Shown here: positions 8,271-16,395 of the stretch, one piece after another | Numbering within the stretch: the first letter of the stretch is position 1 | How the letters are laid out: each line of letters begins with the position of its first letter | Source: a bacterium | GTDB lineage: Bacteria; Armatimonadota; Zipacnadia; Zipacnadales; UBA11051 | DNA length: 64,000 nucleotides | Assembly (NCBI GenBank): GCA_021372615.1 | Contig: JAJFUB010000092.1 | Coordinates: forward strand, 1 to 64,000 | Direction: 5' to 3' | Program-made: the position numbers and the translations under genes | Notes under the pieces: model-generated | What the model was told of the DNA's origin: nothing | What the model saw: only the letters and a program-made list of their open reading frames with translations | Databases searched by the model: none

Positions 8271-8349
8271 CTGTAGGGCGGGGGCTTGTACCCCGCCCCG
8301 CATGGCACTTCGCGAACGCTGGGGGGGGGAACAAGCCCCCGCCCTACAG
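8271..8349. repeat. Mini-element with perfect 19-bp inverted repeats (family A)
   Basis: The 19 bases at 8271-8289 are the exact reverse complement of 8331-8349. The 41 bases between contain a second copy of the CCCCGCCC core and a G-run. It occupies most of the gap before rmuC. No coding capacity and no clear target-site duplication. Confidence 0.8.
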
Positions 8350-8432
8350 CGCCCCCCGCGCCCGCAACCCGCGCAGGTTCGCCACTATCTCCCCGCGAAT
8401 ATCCACCTATCTTCACCAGAGGAGTGTCCTCC

Positions 8433-9788
8433 TTGGACATCATCATCGGCATCATTGGGGCGGCGGCGGCACTTGTCGCCGGCTTGCTGCTGGGCCTGCG
8501 CCTGGGGTCGCGGCCCGAGCGGGCCCGCCGTGTAGACCTGCAGGATCGTCTGACCGAGGCCCAGGTCGCGCTCACGCGGGAGCAGGAGCGCGTCGTGGAA
8601 CTCACCGGGAACGCCCAGGCTCTGCAGGCCCGCCTCGAAGAGCGGGACCGTTCCGCCGCGCAGTTCGACGAGCAGATGCGCCAGACCATAGACGCGCTTT
8701 CGCGCCACGCGCTGTCGCGCAACAGCGAGGAGTTCCTCAAACTCGCCGCCGGCACGATGGAGGCTCTCGGACACAGGACCGAGGGGGCGCTGGCCACAGG
8801 CGAAGAGCGCATCAAGGGGATGGTCGAGCCCCTGACTGAGCTACTGAGACGCTACGATGTCGCCCTGGGGGAGATGGAGCAGAAGCGACAGGCAGCGTAC
8901 AGTACGCTCGAGGAGCGGCTGCGGGCCATGCTCGCAGCCGAGCAGGGGCTGCAGAGCGAGACCAATAAGCTTGTGACAGCGCTACGCGCGCCGCAGGTGC
9001 GCGGCCGGTGGGGGGAAATGACGCTGCGCAACGCGGTCGAGGCCGCCGGCATGAGCCGCTACTGCGACTTTGTCGAGCAGGCCCAGGTCAGCACGGAAGC
9101 CGGGGCGCTGCGCCCGGACATGATCGTCAACCTCCCCGGCGGCAAGAAGATCATCGTCGACTCCAAGGTCCCCATGGACGCCTACCTCAAGGCCGTGGAC
9201 AGCACGGACGCCGCCGCGCGCGAGCTGCACCTGCGCGACCATGCGGTCCAGTGCCAACGGCACCTGGACAGCCTCACCCGCAAGAGCTATTGGGACCAGT
9301 TCGAGGAGGCCCCCAACTGCGTGGTGATGTTCATCCCCGGCGAGGCGCTCTTCGCGGCCGCCATGGAAGCGGACGCGGACCTGCTGGCGCGCGGCCTGAG
9401 CAAAAACGTCATCATGGCGACGCCGGCCACGCTCGTGGCGATGCTGTATGCGGTGAACTACGGCTGGCAGCAGCAGATGTTCACGGAGAGCGCGACGGCC
9501 GTGCGCAAGGTCGCCGGCGAGCTGTACGACCGCCTGGGGCCCTTCATGGAGCATCTGGGCAAGCTCGGGACGAACCTCAACCGGTCGGTGGGAGCGTACA
9601 ATGACGCGGTGGGCTCGCTCGAAAGCCGCGTGGTGGTGTCGGCGCGCAAGCTCAAGGAGATGGGCGTGACCGGGAAGGGCGACCTGCCAGAGTTGGGGCC
9701 GCTGGACACCGTGCCCCGCCGCCTGGAGTCCGAGCCGGGCGGCGCCCTGCCCCCCGCCGAGGAGTCCGCCGACGAGCAGACCGACTGA
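8433..9788 (+). CDS. rmuC: DNA recombination protein RmuC
   Basis: A 451-residue RmuC-family protein: an N-terminal membrane helix (residues 1-25), a long charged coiled coil (about 30-170), then the nuclease-like RmuC core with RGRWGEMTLRNAVEAAGM, PDMIVNLPGGKKIIVDSKVPMDAY, FIPGEALFAAA and ATPATLVAMLYAV blocks. The core has a PD-(D/E)xK-type restriction-endonuclease-like fold, and RmuC limits recombination between inverted repeats in E. coli. I choose TTG 8433 because AGGAG at 8420-8424 is 8 bases upstream and the membrane helix starts there; upstream codons run into the repeat element. Confidence 0.92.
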   Translation: MDIIIGIIGAAAALVAGLLLGLRLGSRPERARRVDLQDRLTEAQVALTREQERVVELTGNAQALQARLEERDRSAAQFDEQMRQTIDALSRHALSRNSEEFLKLAAGTMEALGHRTEGALATGEERIKGMVEPLTELLRRYDVALGEMEQKRQAAYSTLEERLRAMLAAEQGLQSETNKLVTALRAPQVRGRWGEMTLRNAVEAAGMSRYCDFVEQAQVSTEAGALRPDMIVNLPGGKKIIVDSKVPMDAYLKAVDSTDAAARELHLRDHAVQCQRHLDSLTRKSYWDQFEEAPNCVVMFIPGEALFAAAMEADADLLARGLSKNVIMATPATLVAMLYAVNYGWQQQMFTESATAVRKVAGELYDRLGPFMEHLGKLGTNLNRSVGAYNDAVGSLESRVVVSARKLKEMGVTGKGDLPELGPLDTVPRRLESEPGGALPPAEESADEQTD

Positions 9789-9794
9789 CGGACC

Positions 9795-11111
9795 TCAGCC
9801 GCCCAGCTTGACCCGCCTCGCCATGCGGGCGGCGTCGGCAAAGAAGCCGTCGCCGCCGAAGTTGCCGCCCTTGAGCGCGATGGCCACGTCACGCCCCGGC
9901 AGGGCCCGGCACAGTGGTACCCCCGGGGCCAGTTCACGCACCATCTCCAGCGCCTGAAGCCCCAATGCCTGGGCGATCGCTCCGGAGGTCTCGCCCCCGG
10001 CGCAGATGAAGTGCCGCACACCCAGCTCCATGCGCGCCAGGTGCGCCAACTCGGCCAGCAGCCGCTCGATGCGCAGGCCGAACTCCCGTGCCGGCAGGCC
10101 CGCCTCTTCTGCTCGACGGAGCGATGCCAGCCTTTCCGTCGGCTCCTCGGACGAGGCCACCACGACCGCCCCCCGCTCCGCAAGTGCCCGCTGCACACGT
10201 GGCAGCAACTCGCGCGCCATGTCCGCAGGCTCGTGGCTCAGGAGCGTCCGGCCGCCCACGCGCAGCACGGCATCGCCACTCGCCTCTGCCGCGGCGACCT
10301 GCCGGAGCGTCTGCTCCGCGCAGCTTCCGGCGAGCGCCAGCACCGGCGCCGACGCCGGCCGCGGCAGGAGCTTCTGCACACCGTGTCGCTGGCCCAGGAG
10401 CCCTTCGCGCCGCCAGATGGCCGGCAGCTCCATCGCCAGCGCGGACGATCCGGAGATGAACGGCAGGTCGGCCACAGCCTGCGCGATCGTCCGCACGTCC
10501 CGCTGGTCAAGACAGTCCAAGACGGCATGTGGAATCTCGGAGTGCCAGAGCTGCTCGACGCGGCTGCGGACGGCGCTCGGTCCTGCCCGCAGGGCATCGT
10601 GCGCCACCAGTCCCACGCGTCGGGGCGTCTGCTGCTGCAGCCACCGCACCAGGCTCGCGTCGGCCATGGGGTTGAGTGGATGGCCACGCATGGGCGACTC
10701 GCTCAGCGGGACGCCATGCACGAAGTGGTAGCCCAGATATGTGGTGCGCCCGTTGATCGGCAAGGCGGGCATGACGATGGCGCCGGGCAGGCGCAGGACG
10801 TCAAGCGCCACGTCGAGGACCGGGCCGATGTTGCCCGCGGGGGTGGAGTCGAAGGTGGAGCAGTACTTGTACTGGATCATGTGTGGCTGCAGGGAGCGGG
10901 CGTGCTGCAGCAGTCGTGCCGCCTCGGCGCGCGCCTCGGCAACCGGCAACGCACGCAGCCGCGTCGCCACCGTCACGGCCTCCCACCCCTCCCCCACCTC
11001 GAAGCCTTCGTCCAGCACGAGCAGCGAGGCCACGCCCGCGCGGGCCAGCATCCCGGCCTGATCCGAGGCGCCGCTGAAGTCGTCAGCCACGGCCACGAGG
11101 ACAGGCCTCAT
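9795..11111 (-). CDS. otnK: Four-carbon acid sugar kinase (3-oxo-tetronate kinase-like, DUF1537)
   Basis: A 438-residue protein with the full DUF1537 pattern. The N-terminal ADDFSGASDQAG substrate site and KYCSTFDSTPAGNIGP block are followed by a C-terminal ATP-binding domain containing ICAGGETSGA and ALKGGNFGGDGFF. Family members phosphorylate 3-oxo-tetronate or related acid sugars before aldolase cleavage. Its start overlaps the stop of the racemase-like gene in ATGA, so the two are translationally coupled. No aldolase or dehydrogenase partner is in the window, so the exact substrate is open. Confidence 0.87.
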   Translation of the reverse strand: MRPVLVAVADDFSGASDQAGMLARAGVASLLVLDEGFEVGEGWEAVTVATRLRALPVAEARAEAARLLQHARSLQPHMIQYKYCSTFDSTPAGNIGPVLDVALDVLRLPGAIVMPALPINGRTTYLGYHFVHGVPLSESPMRGHPLNPMADASLVRWLQQQTPRRVGLVAHDALRAGPSAVRSRVEQLWHSEIPHAVLDCLDQRDVRTIAQAVADLPFISGSSALAMELPAIWRREGLLGQRHGVQKLLPRPASAPVLALAGSCAEQTLRQVAAAEASGDAVLRVGGRTLLSHEPADMARELLPRVQRALAERGAVVVASSEEPTERLASLRRAEEAGLPAREFGLRIERLLAELAHLARMELGVRHFICAGGETSGAIAQALGLQALEMVRELAPGVPLCRALPGRDVAIALKGGNFGGDGFFADAARMARRVKLGG

Positions 11112-11782
11112 GGATGCGCCACCCGCTTCAGGACCTCGCCGGCGCGGATGATGCCGCCACGGGGGCTGGACAGGACGCGGGCCTGGAGGTCGGCCGGAAG
11201 CTGCGCGGCCACGGCGGCCATCGAGGCCTGCGCCAGCAACACCACATCGGCCGGCGCGTCACCCCCCAACAGGCCTTCAAGCCCAGCCAGGACCCGCCGG
11301 TCGTGTTCGGCCTGGTCACCGGCCGAGGCGGCCGCGAAGGCCCCCTCGACCAGCGATTCCACGACCTCCGCCTCGCGCTCGGCTTCCTCGGCACACTTGC
11401 GCACCAGTTGCACCGTCGGGGCCAGGGTGCTGCTGAGGGTGGCAATGACCCCGATGCGTTGCGCTGTCTGCACGGCTTCCTCCGCCATCGGCCGGTCTAT
11501 GCGCAGGACTGGGACATAGCACTCGCCGGCGGCGATGTCGGCGGCGGGGCCGATGGACGAGCATGTTACCAGCACGACGTCGGAGCGCTCTGCCGCCAGT
11601 TGGACGAGCTGACGCACTCGCCGGATGATGTTCGCCGACAGCCCCCCGAGCACGATGGCGTCCTGCAGCACCGACTCGTCGAGGTAGTGTAGTTGCCGCA
11701 CATCGGGGAGCAGCTCGGCGACGAGGTCGGCGAGGCCGGGAATGACGCGGCGGACAGTGTGAACGAGGCCGAGGGTCGGCAA
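11108..11782 (-). CDS. Aspartate/glutamate racemase superfamily protein
   Basis: A 224-residue protein of the Asp/Glu/hydantoin racemase superfamily, with the two-fold arrangement LGLVHTVRRVIPG, VLVTCSSIGPAAD (first catalytic Cys), IGVIATLSSTLAPT and VVLLAQASMAA. The second Cys position reads Ala/Ser (LAQAS), so true two-base racemisation is doubtful; single-Cys members include decarboxylases and maleate-isomerase-like enzymes. The start is TTG 11782, with GGGAGG 6 bases upstream. It is the first gene of a two-gene unit with the tetronate kinase, suggesting a shared acid-sugar pathway. Confidence 0.75.
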   Translation of the reverse strand: MPTLGLVHTVRRVIPGLADLVAELLPDVRQLHYLDESVLQDAIVLGGLSANIIRRVRQLVQLAAERSDVVLVTCSSIGPAADIAAGECYVPVLRIDRPMAEEAVQTAQRIGVIATLSSTLAPTVQLVRKCAEEAEREAEVVESLVEGAFAAASAGDQAEHDRRVLAGLEGLLGGDAPADVVLLAQASMAAVAAQLPADLQARVLSSPRGGIIRAGEVLKRVAHP

Positions 11783-11821
11783 GCGGTTCCTCCCTGCGCT
11801 CAGGCGTGGGCGCGCAGCGAA

Positions 11822-11906
11822 ATGGGGACAGTCCCTGTCCTCGCTATTCCCCCCGCGCGGGCGCTTGGCCTGCACGGGCGGGAGCGACAACGGGGTCTGT
11901 CCCCAT
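11822..11906. repeat. Palindromic repeat of the GGGGACAG/CTGTCCCC family (family D)
   Basis: The 10-bp arms ATGGGGACAG and CTGTCCCCAT flank about 65 bases containing further inverted motifs. It fills the gap between the FKBP stop and the racemase start. Related arms occur at 12557-12583 and 62758-62900. Confidence 0.6.
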
Positions 11907-11934
11907 CGGTTGCGCTCTTCCTGCGTCGGTGAAG

Positions 11935-12537
11935 CTACTTCACGATCTTGACCAGCTTCACCTCAAACACCAGCGTGGCGTTCGGAGGGATGGGGCCGCC
12001 CGGCGTGCCCTCGGCGCCGTAACCCAGCTTCGCCGGGATGATGAGCTTGCGGCGCTCACCCTCGGACATGCTCAGGAACGCCTCGTCCCAACCCGGAATG
12101 ACGTCGCCTTCGCCGACATTGAACTCGAAGTCGCCCGGATGATCCTTGGAGCTGTCGAACTTCGTCCCGTCGGTGAGCCAGCCGGTGTACTCGGCAACGA
12201 CCTTGTCGCCCTGCTTGGGCTTGGCGCCGGTGCCCTTGTCGAGCACCACGTACTGCAGGCCAGAAGCCGTCTTCTGCAGGGGCTTGCCCTCCTCGCCCTC
12301 CACCTTCACCTTGGACTCCTCCTTCGCGGCAGCCTCAGCCTTGGCGGCGGGCTTCTCCGCCTCGGGCTTGGCGGCGTCAGGCGTCTCGGGGGCGGGCGCC
12401 TGGGCCACTGGCGGCGCGCCCTCGGGCGGCGTGGAGATCGGCGGCTCGCTCGTCGCGGGCTTGGGGCAGCCGGCCAGCACGGTCAGCACGGCCACGGCAA
12501 GAAGACAAACGACAACATGGCGTAGCATCGGCATCAT
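11935..12537 (-). CDS. FKBP-type peptidyl-prolyl cis-trans isomerase lipoprotein
   Basis: A 200-residue lipoprotein. The signal peptide ends in the lipobox LAGC (Cys24), followed by a Pro/Ala/Glu/Lys-rich low-complexity linker (about 25-85). The FKBP domain spans about 90-200: GDKVVAEYTGWLTDGTKFDSS, FNVGEGDVIPGWDEAF, KLIIPAKLGYG and LVFEVKLVKI. Aromatic residues of the active-site pocket are present. It would fold exported proteins from the membrane surface. Several in-frame ATGs exist; 12537 follows AAAGG closely, and 12528 (9-base spacing) is equally possible. Confidence 0.9.
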   Translation of the reverse strand: MMPMLRHVVVCLLAVAVLTVLAGCPKPATSEPPISTPPEGAPPVAQAPAPETPDAAKPEAEKPAAKAEAAAKEESKVKVEGEEGKPLQKTASGLQYVVLDKGTGAKPKQGDKVVAEYTGWLTDGTKFDSSKDHPGDFEFNVGEGDVIPGWDEAFLSMSEGERRKLIIPAKLGYGAEGTPGGPIPPNATLVFEVKLVKIVK

Positions 12538-12556
12538 CCTTTGCTGAAGTACAAAC

Positions 12557-12583
12557 GGGGACAGGCCACGTGGTCCTGTCCCC
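12557..12583. repeat. Family D palindrome, possible terminator of the ferredoxin gene
   Basis: The arms GGGGACAGG and CCTGTCCCC enclose a CACGTG-centred core, 26 bases past the ferredoxin stop on the minus strand, followed there by GTTTGT. It may act as a terminator as well as being a repeat copy. Confidence 0.5.
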
Positions 12584-12608
12584 TGATTGGGTGCGTGCGT
12601 TGCTCCGT

Positions 12609-12782
12609 CTACTGCTCCGAGATGGCCTCGACCGGGCACTCGCCGGTGCACAGGTCGCAGTCGGTGCACAGATCGGGGTCTATGACGTAGCAGTCCTCGC
12701 CCTCGGCGATGGCCTCGGCGGGGCAGACCTCGGCGCACGAGCCGCAGGAAGTGCACTTGTCGCAGTCAATGACATGGGGCAT
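12609..12782 (-). CDS. 2[4Fe-4S] ferredoxin
   Basis: A 57-residue clostridial-type ferredoxin with two C-x2-C-x2-C-x3-C-P cluster motifs (CTSCGSCAEVCP and CTDCDLCTGECP), each expected to bind a [4Fe-4S] cluster; the length is typical. It is a low-potential electron carrier that could serve the radical-SAM and Fe-S enzymes elsewhere in the window, though no partner is adjacent. GGAGG lies 11 bases before ATG 12782. A longer open frame on this strand extends over the isomerase gene and is not real. Confidence 0.92.
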   Translation of the reverse strand: MPHVIDCDKCTSCGSCAEVCPAEAIAEGEDCYVIDPDLCTDCDLCTGECPVEAISEQ

Positions 12783-12951
12783 GGGGTTCTGATCCTCCGC
12801 ATGATAGTCGGCGGTCGGGGGACCGCCGGGGCTATGGTACCCAAAACGGGGGTCGCTGGCAAGGGCGAAGTCGCCGCGGCCAGGGGGAAGGGATTGGCCC
12901 ATGGACGGCGAACGATCATCCGCACTTCGCAACCATACTGGAGGATGAATG

Positions 12952-13797
12952 ATGTCGGAACCCATCAAGATAGCAGTCATGCTGGGCAACATGCGCATGG
13001 ACCTGTACGAGGCCATGAAGGTCGTCGCGGACTGGGGCGTGCCCGGCCTGCACATTTCCGTACAGGGCGGCCCGTGGGACCCGCGTGAACTGGACAGCGC
13101 CGGCCGCAAGGCCCTCGTCAAGCACATCCGCGGCCTGGGCCTCGAGATCTCTGCCATCTCCTGCTGGGGCGGGGGGGTAGACCTGGGTGAGGAAGAGAAC
13201 TGGGACGAGAACGTGGAGTGGGGCAAGCTGATCCTCGAGGAGGCCGCTGACCTGGAATGCGGCATCTGGCAGGGCCATTGCGGCATCATGCCCGAGCACA
13301 CCAGCGACCCCAAGTGGGGCCGTTTCCTCAAGGGCATGCAGGTTCTCGCCGCCCACGGCGAGAAGGTCGGCGCCAGGCTGGCCATCGAGACGGGCCCCGA
13401 GCCGGCGTTCGTGCTACGCCGCCTGCTGGACGCCGTCGGCAGCCCCAACCTGTGCATCAACTGGGACCCGGCCAACATGATCCTGTGGCCGGCGAAGTTC
13501 GCCCGCGACCGCGGCGAGGAGTACTGCCGCCTCAAGTGGTTCGAGAAGTTCCAGCCCAATGAGGGCGCGCTGGCCCTCGGCGACCGGATCATCCACACCC
13601 ACGCCAAGGACGCCCTGGTGCAGGAGGACGGCACGGGCAAGGAAGTGCCGCTGGGCGACGGCTGGGTGGACTGGCCGCGGTACGTCGGCTACCTGCGCGA
13701 GTGCGGCTACAACGGCTACTTCGCCATCGAGCGCGAGGTCGGCGCCAACCCGCAGGCGGACATCAAGAAGGCGGTAGACTTCCTGAAGACGCTGTAG
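12952..13797 (+). CDS. Sugar phosphate isomerase/epimerase family protein (TIM barrel)
   Basis: A 281-residue xylose-isomerase-like TIM barrel. Metal-site strands are recognisable: ARLAIETGPEP (Glu), CINWDPANM (Asp), IIHTHAKDA (His-x-His/Asp) and GYFAIEREVG (Glu), the usual Glu/Asp/His/Glu set of this superfamily. The ATG at 12952 is preferred over 12949 because GGAGG at 12940-12944 is then 7 bases upstream. It is a different branch from the isomerase at 848 and its substrate is unknown. It converges on the pilin-like gene at 13878, with a shared terminator between. Confidence 0.87.
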   Translation: MSEPIKIAVMLGNMRMDLYEAMKVVADWGVPGLHISVQGGPWDPRELDSAGRKALVKHIRGLGLEISAISCWGGGVDLGEEENWDENVEWGKLILEEAADLECGIWQGHCGIMPEHTSDPKWGRFLKGMQVLAAHGEKVGARLAIETGPEPAFVLRRLLDAVGSPNLCINWDPANMILWPAKFARDRGEEYCRLKWFEKFQPNEGALALGDRIIHTHAKDALVQEDGTGKEVPLGDGWVDWPRYVGYLRECGYNGYFAIEREVGANPQADIKKAVDFLKTL

Positions 13798-13825
13798 GGG
13801 AACGGCGGGGAACGGGATTCATGAA

Positions 13826-13857
13826 GCGGGGCGCGCCGATGGGTCGGCGCGCCCCGC
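13826..13857. terminator. Bidirectional terminator between convergent genes
   Basis: A perfect 14-bp GC-rich stem (13826-13839 with 13844-13857) with a 4-base loop, 29 bases after the isomerase stop and 20 bases beyond the end of the opposing pilin-like gene. Confidence 0.65.
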
Positions 13858-13877
13858 GGCGTTCTCGTCGAGCGGAA

Positions 13878-14489
13878 CTAGAGCTGCCGCCGGAAGGTGC
13901 TGATGTTGCCCATCAGCGCGCCCTGCGAGTAGTACTTGACGTGCCCGTCCACGAACGAGAGATTGCACCCGTCGTTGTGGCAGAACTTGGGTGCTGCCGG
14001 CCCGGTGCAAGTGCTGGTGCAACCCGCCACGCCGGGCGTTGCGTAGTAGATGTCGGCGCACGTCTTGTACGAGACCGCATCAAAGAACAGGGCCGCATCC
14101 ACCGCCGACTTGTACTGCGCTATCCCGACGACGCATGTCGTCCCGCCAGCCTCATGGACACGCCCCAGATTGCAGCGCTGCACCCCGTATATCACCGGGT
14201 TGCTCGGGCAGTACCAGACCTGGCTGTTCTTGGTGTAGGGCATGAGTTCGTCATAGGGACGGTAGAACGGCACCCACCCGGGGCCGATCACGTAGTGCAT
14301 GATCATCTTCTCGTCATAGTCCTGCGCATACTGCAGGGCGGCGAGGGTGATCTGTTTGAGGTTGCTGGTGCAGCTTGACTGGCGGGCCTTCTCCCGCGCT
14401 TTGGCGAACACAGGGAACAGGATCGCGGCGAGGATCGCGATGATCGCGATCACGACGAGCAACTCGATGAGCGTGAAGCCGTGGCGCAT
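13878..14489 (-). CDS. Pilin-like protein, type II/IV prepilin signal with H-X9-DG domain
   Basis: A 203-residue protein: MRHG|FTLIE processing site, hydrophobic helix, [24 protein letters not shown], and [13 protein letters not shown] as the H-X9-DG motif. The middle is unusually Cys-rich ([32 protein letters not shown]), suggesting disulfides after export. AGGAGGA is 8 bases before ATG 14489; an ATG at 14492 is also possible. Compared with the tandem pair at 5.7-7.2 kb, the loop between the PYTKN block and the motif is different. Confidence 0.88.
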   Translation of the reverse strand: MRHGFTLIELLVVIAIIAILAAILFPVFAKAREKARQSSCTSNLKQITLAALQYAQDYDEKMIMHYVIGPGWVPFYRPYDELMPYTKNSQVWYCPSNPVIYGVQRCNLGRVHEAGGTTCVVGIAQYKSAVDAALFFDAVSYKTCADIYYATPGVAGCTSTCTGPAAPKFCHNDGCNLSFVDGHVKYYSQGALMGNISTFRRQL

Positions 14490-14625
14490 CATAGTCTTCC
14501 TCCTGTCACTCCGGTATTCCGTACTTCTTACGGAGTTCTTCGGCATTGGGGGAGGACTCTCCTGCTCGTCGGCCGGCATTTGGTCGTCTATCCCCGCCAT
14601 CGCGTGAGGGCAAGCGGACAGCACC

Positions 14626-14651
14626 GACGCCGAGGGCATGCCCTCGGCGTC
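14626..14651 (-). terminator. Palindrome downstream of the S1/P1-like gene
   Basis: A perfect 26-base palindrome (13 bp per arm, centre CATG) about 30 bases past the stop codon of the gene ending at 14682. Probable terminator. The rest of 14490-14681 holds nothing recognisable. Confidence 0.5.
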
Positions 14652-14681
14652 GTCGCGGCGGTTGCGCAGCATCTGGCGCGG

Positions 14682-15500
14682 TTACTGCGGCTGCTTCCAC
14701 GACATGACCCAGTACTTACGCACCGTGAGAGCGGAGCGCGCCAGGTCCCTGACCAGCACGCCTCGCACGTTCCGGCTGGGCGTGCACCACTGCTCCCAAC
14801 GGTACTGTCCGTTCGCCGCGGCCGCCGGTGGGTGGTACTTGGTCAACTTGTCGAACTCGCGCGACGTGACATCATACGTGTAGCGTATGTCTGCCATGAC
14901 CTCCTGTGCGGGAGGCTTGCCTTGCGACGGCCACACCCCGGAGGGGGCCAGGCGGTTCGCGACGTCGTCCACCTCCTTGAGCAGTGCGGGGCCCTGACTG
15001 GCGATGAGCCGTTCCACGAATAGCTCGGGCACCCCGTGGAAGGCCTTGGCCTCCTCCTTGCTGACCCGATCAAGCCCGCGTCGGACATGCACGGGGCAGC
15101 ACAGGTCCGCCGCATAGTGCGCAATGTAGGCCAGGCGTTTCTCCTGCATGGTCGCAGGTGCGGGGGGAGGGGGCACGTTCCCCCCACCGCAGAGCCAACG
15201 GTAGAGACTGGCGTCGAGGCTCACTTGCGCCCGGTTGTAGGTCGGGCTGTCGAAGTGGTGCGAATGCCCTAACGCAGTCTCTGTCTGGTTGCCGTGCCCC
15301 GGGTCCGGCCATGTCACCATGGCGTCCAGGCGCGCCTGGCGCTTCGTGTCCAGCAGGAACTTCCCCAGGGAGTCATGGGGCGAGGCCTTCTGCAGAGCTA
15401 CGCGCAGCACGAAGCGATGGCCGCCTGCCTTCCATGTGAAGCCAGGCACGGCCCAGGACAACAGCAGTACCGACAGCACGACGAGACGCAACGCTCGCAT
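14682..15500 (-). CDS. Secreted S1/P1-nuclease-like (zinc-dependent phospholipase C fold) protein
   Basis: A 272-residue protein with a signal peptide (residues 1-20, ending in GFTW). The mature N-terminus, WKAGGHRFVLRVAL, resembles the N-terminal Trp and first His of S1/P1 nucleases and phospholipase C, which bind three zinc ions. Other ligand-like segments are WPDPGHG, LGHSHHFDSP and the helix YIAHYAADLCCPVHV (H-x3-D). It probably cleaves nucleic acid 3'-phosphates or phospholipids outside the cytoplasm. AAAGGGGG lies before ATG 15500. A consensus-like promoter stands about 60 bases upstream. Confidence 0.68.
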   Translation of the reverse strand: MRALRLVVLSVLLLSWAVPGFTWKAGGHRFVLRVALQKASPHDSLGKFLLDTKRQARLDAMVTWPDPGHGNQTETALGHSHHFDSPTYNRAQVSLDASLYRWLCGGGNVPPPPAPATMQEKRLAYIAHYAADLCCPVHVRRGLDRVSKEEAKAFHGVPELFVERLIASQGPALLKEVDDVANRLAPSGVWPSQGKPPAQEVMADIRYTYDVTSREFDKLTKYHPPAAAANGQYRWEQWCTPSRNVRGVLVRDLARSALTVRKYWVMSWKQPQ

Positions 15501-15559
15501 GGATAGACCCCCTTTGAGGTATGGTTCACGGGCGCCCAGCCCGTGACGTGGTAAACACA

Positions 15560-15587
15560 TTTATACCCGTTCGGTGGCCGGCGTCAA
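15560..15587 (-). promoter_or_regulatory. Sigma-70-type promoter of the S1/P1-like gene
   Basis: On the minus strand, -35 TTGACG (15587-15582), a 16-base spacer and -10 TATAAA (15565-15560). Confidence 0.65.
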
Positions 15588-15599
15588 GCCGCCGAGCAG

Positions 15600-16313
15600 T
15601 CACCTCCGCCCGAACCGCAGCCGCCACGGCAGTAGCATCGCCTCGAACATGATCGCCTTCGACAGCTTCGACTTGCCGTACTGCCGGTCCACGAAGATGA
15701 TCGGCACCTCCCCCACCTGCGCCCCCGCCCGGACGCAGCGGTACAGCACCTCGACCAGGAAGCCGTAGCCCTGCGTCTTCGTCTCCAGCATGCCCGAGCG
15801 TTGGATCAGGTCCGCGCGATAGCCACGGTAGCCGGTCGTGCAGTCGCGCTGCTCGAGGCCCAGGATCGTGCGAGCATAGAAGCTGCCAAAGCGCGACAGC
15901 AGCCGCCGGGAGAGCCCCCAGTTGCGCGTGCCGCCCCCGGGGACATACCGCGAGCCGAGGATCATGTCATGCTCCGCCAAGCCGTCGAGGATCGCCGGCA
16001 GGACCGACGGGTCGTGCGACAGGTCGGCGTCCATCGTCAGCACACGCTTCGCTCCCCGCTCGATGGCCCGCCTCATGCCCTGGATGTGGGCGCTGGCATA
16101 GCCGCTCTTGCGCGGGCGGTGCATGACGCTGAGCCAGGGGTGACCAGCGGCGAACTCGTCGGCATACTGGCCGGTGCCGTCGGGCGAGTCGTCGTCAACG
16201 ATGAGGACCTGCAGGCCGGGTGCGTGCTCGGCAATGAGCGGCAGGACGAGGGGGAGATTGTCCCGCTCGTTGAAGGTGGCGATGGTGACGGTAGCGTCGG
16301 AATAGTCGGGCAT
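15600..16313 (-). CDS. Polyprenol monophosphomannose synthase-like glycosyltransferase (GT2, DPM1 type)
   Basis: A 237-residue GT-A glycosyltransferase. The N-terminal ATFNERDNLPLVLP nucleotide strand, VLIVDDDSPDGTG, the VLTMDADLSHDP metal-binding D-x-D region, LGSRYVPGGGTRNWG and DCTTGYRGYRADL follow the DPM1 family closely. No C-terminal membrane helices are present, as in soluble bacterial Ppm1-like domains. It would transfer mannose (or another sugar) from GDP to polyprenyl phosphate at the inner membrane face. About 80 bases separate it from the sulfatase gene upstream. Confidence 0.85.
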   Translation of the reverse strand: MPDYSDATVTIATFNERDNLPLVLPLIAEHAPGLQVLIVDDDSPDGTGQYADEFAAGHPWLSVMHRPRKSGYASAHIQGMRRAIERGAKRVLTMDADLSHDPSVLPAILDGLAEHDMILGSRYVPGGGTRNWGLSRRLLSRFGSFYARTILGLEQRDCTTGYRGYRADLIQRSGMLETKTQGYGFLVEVLYRCVRAGAQVGEVPIIFVDRQYGKSKLSKAIMFEAMLLPWRLRFGRR

Positions 16314-16395
16314 GGTGGCAGTTTCGTCCCGGGAGCGCCGGCATCCTGCCGGCCCAGGCCGTAGCCGCAGACGACGCGTCGGCGTCCCCCAGCGG

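Noticed and set aside
12783-13640. A 343-codon minus-strand gene ending in the ferredoxin
   Set aside because: Only the last 57 codons are a ferredoxin with its own start and ribosome site; the rest is antisense of the isomerase.
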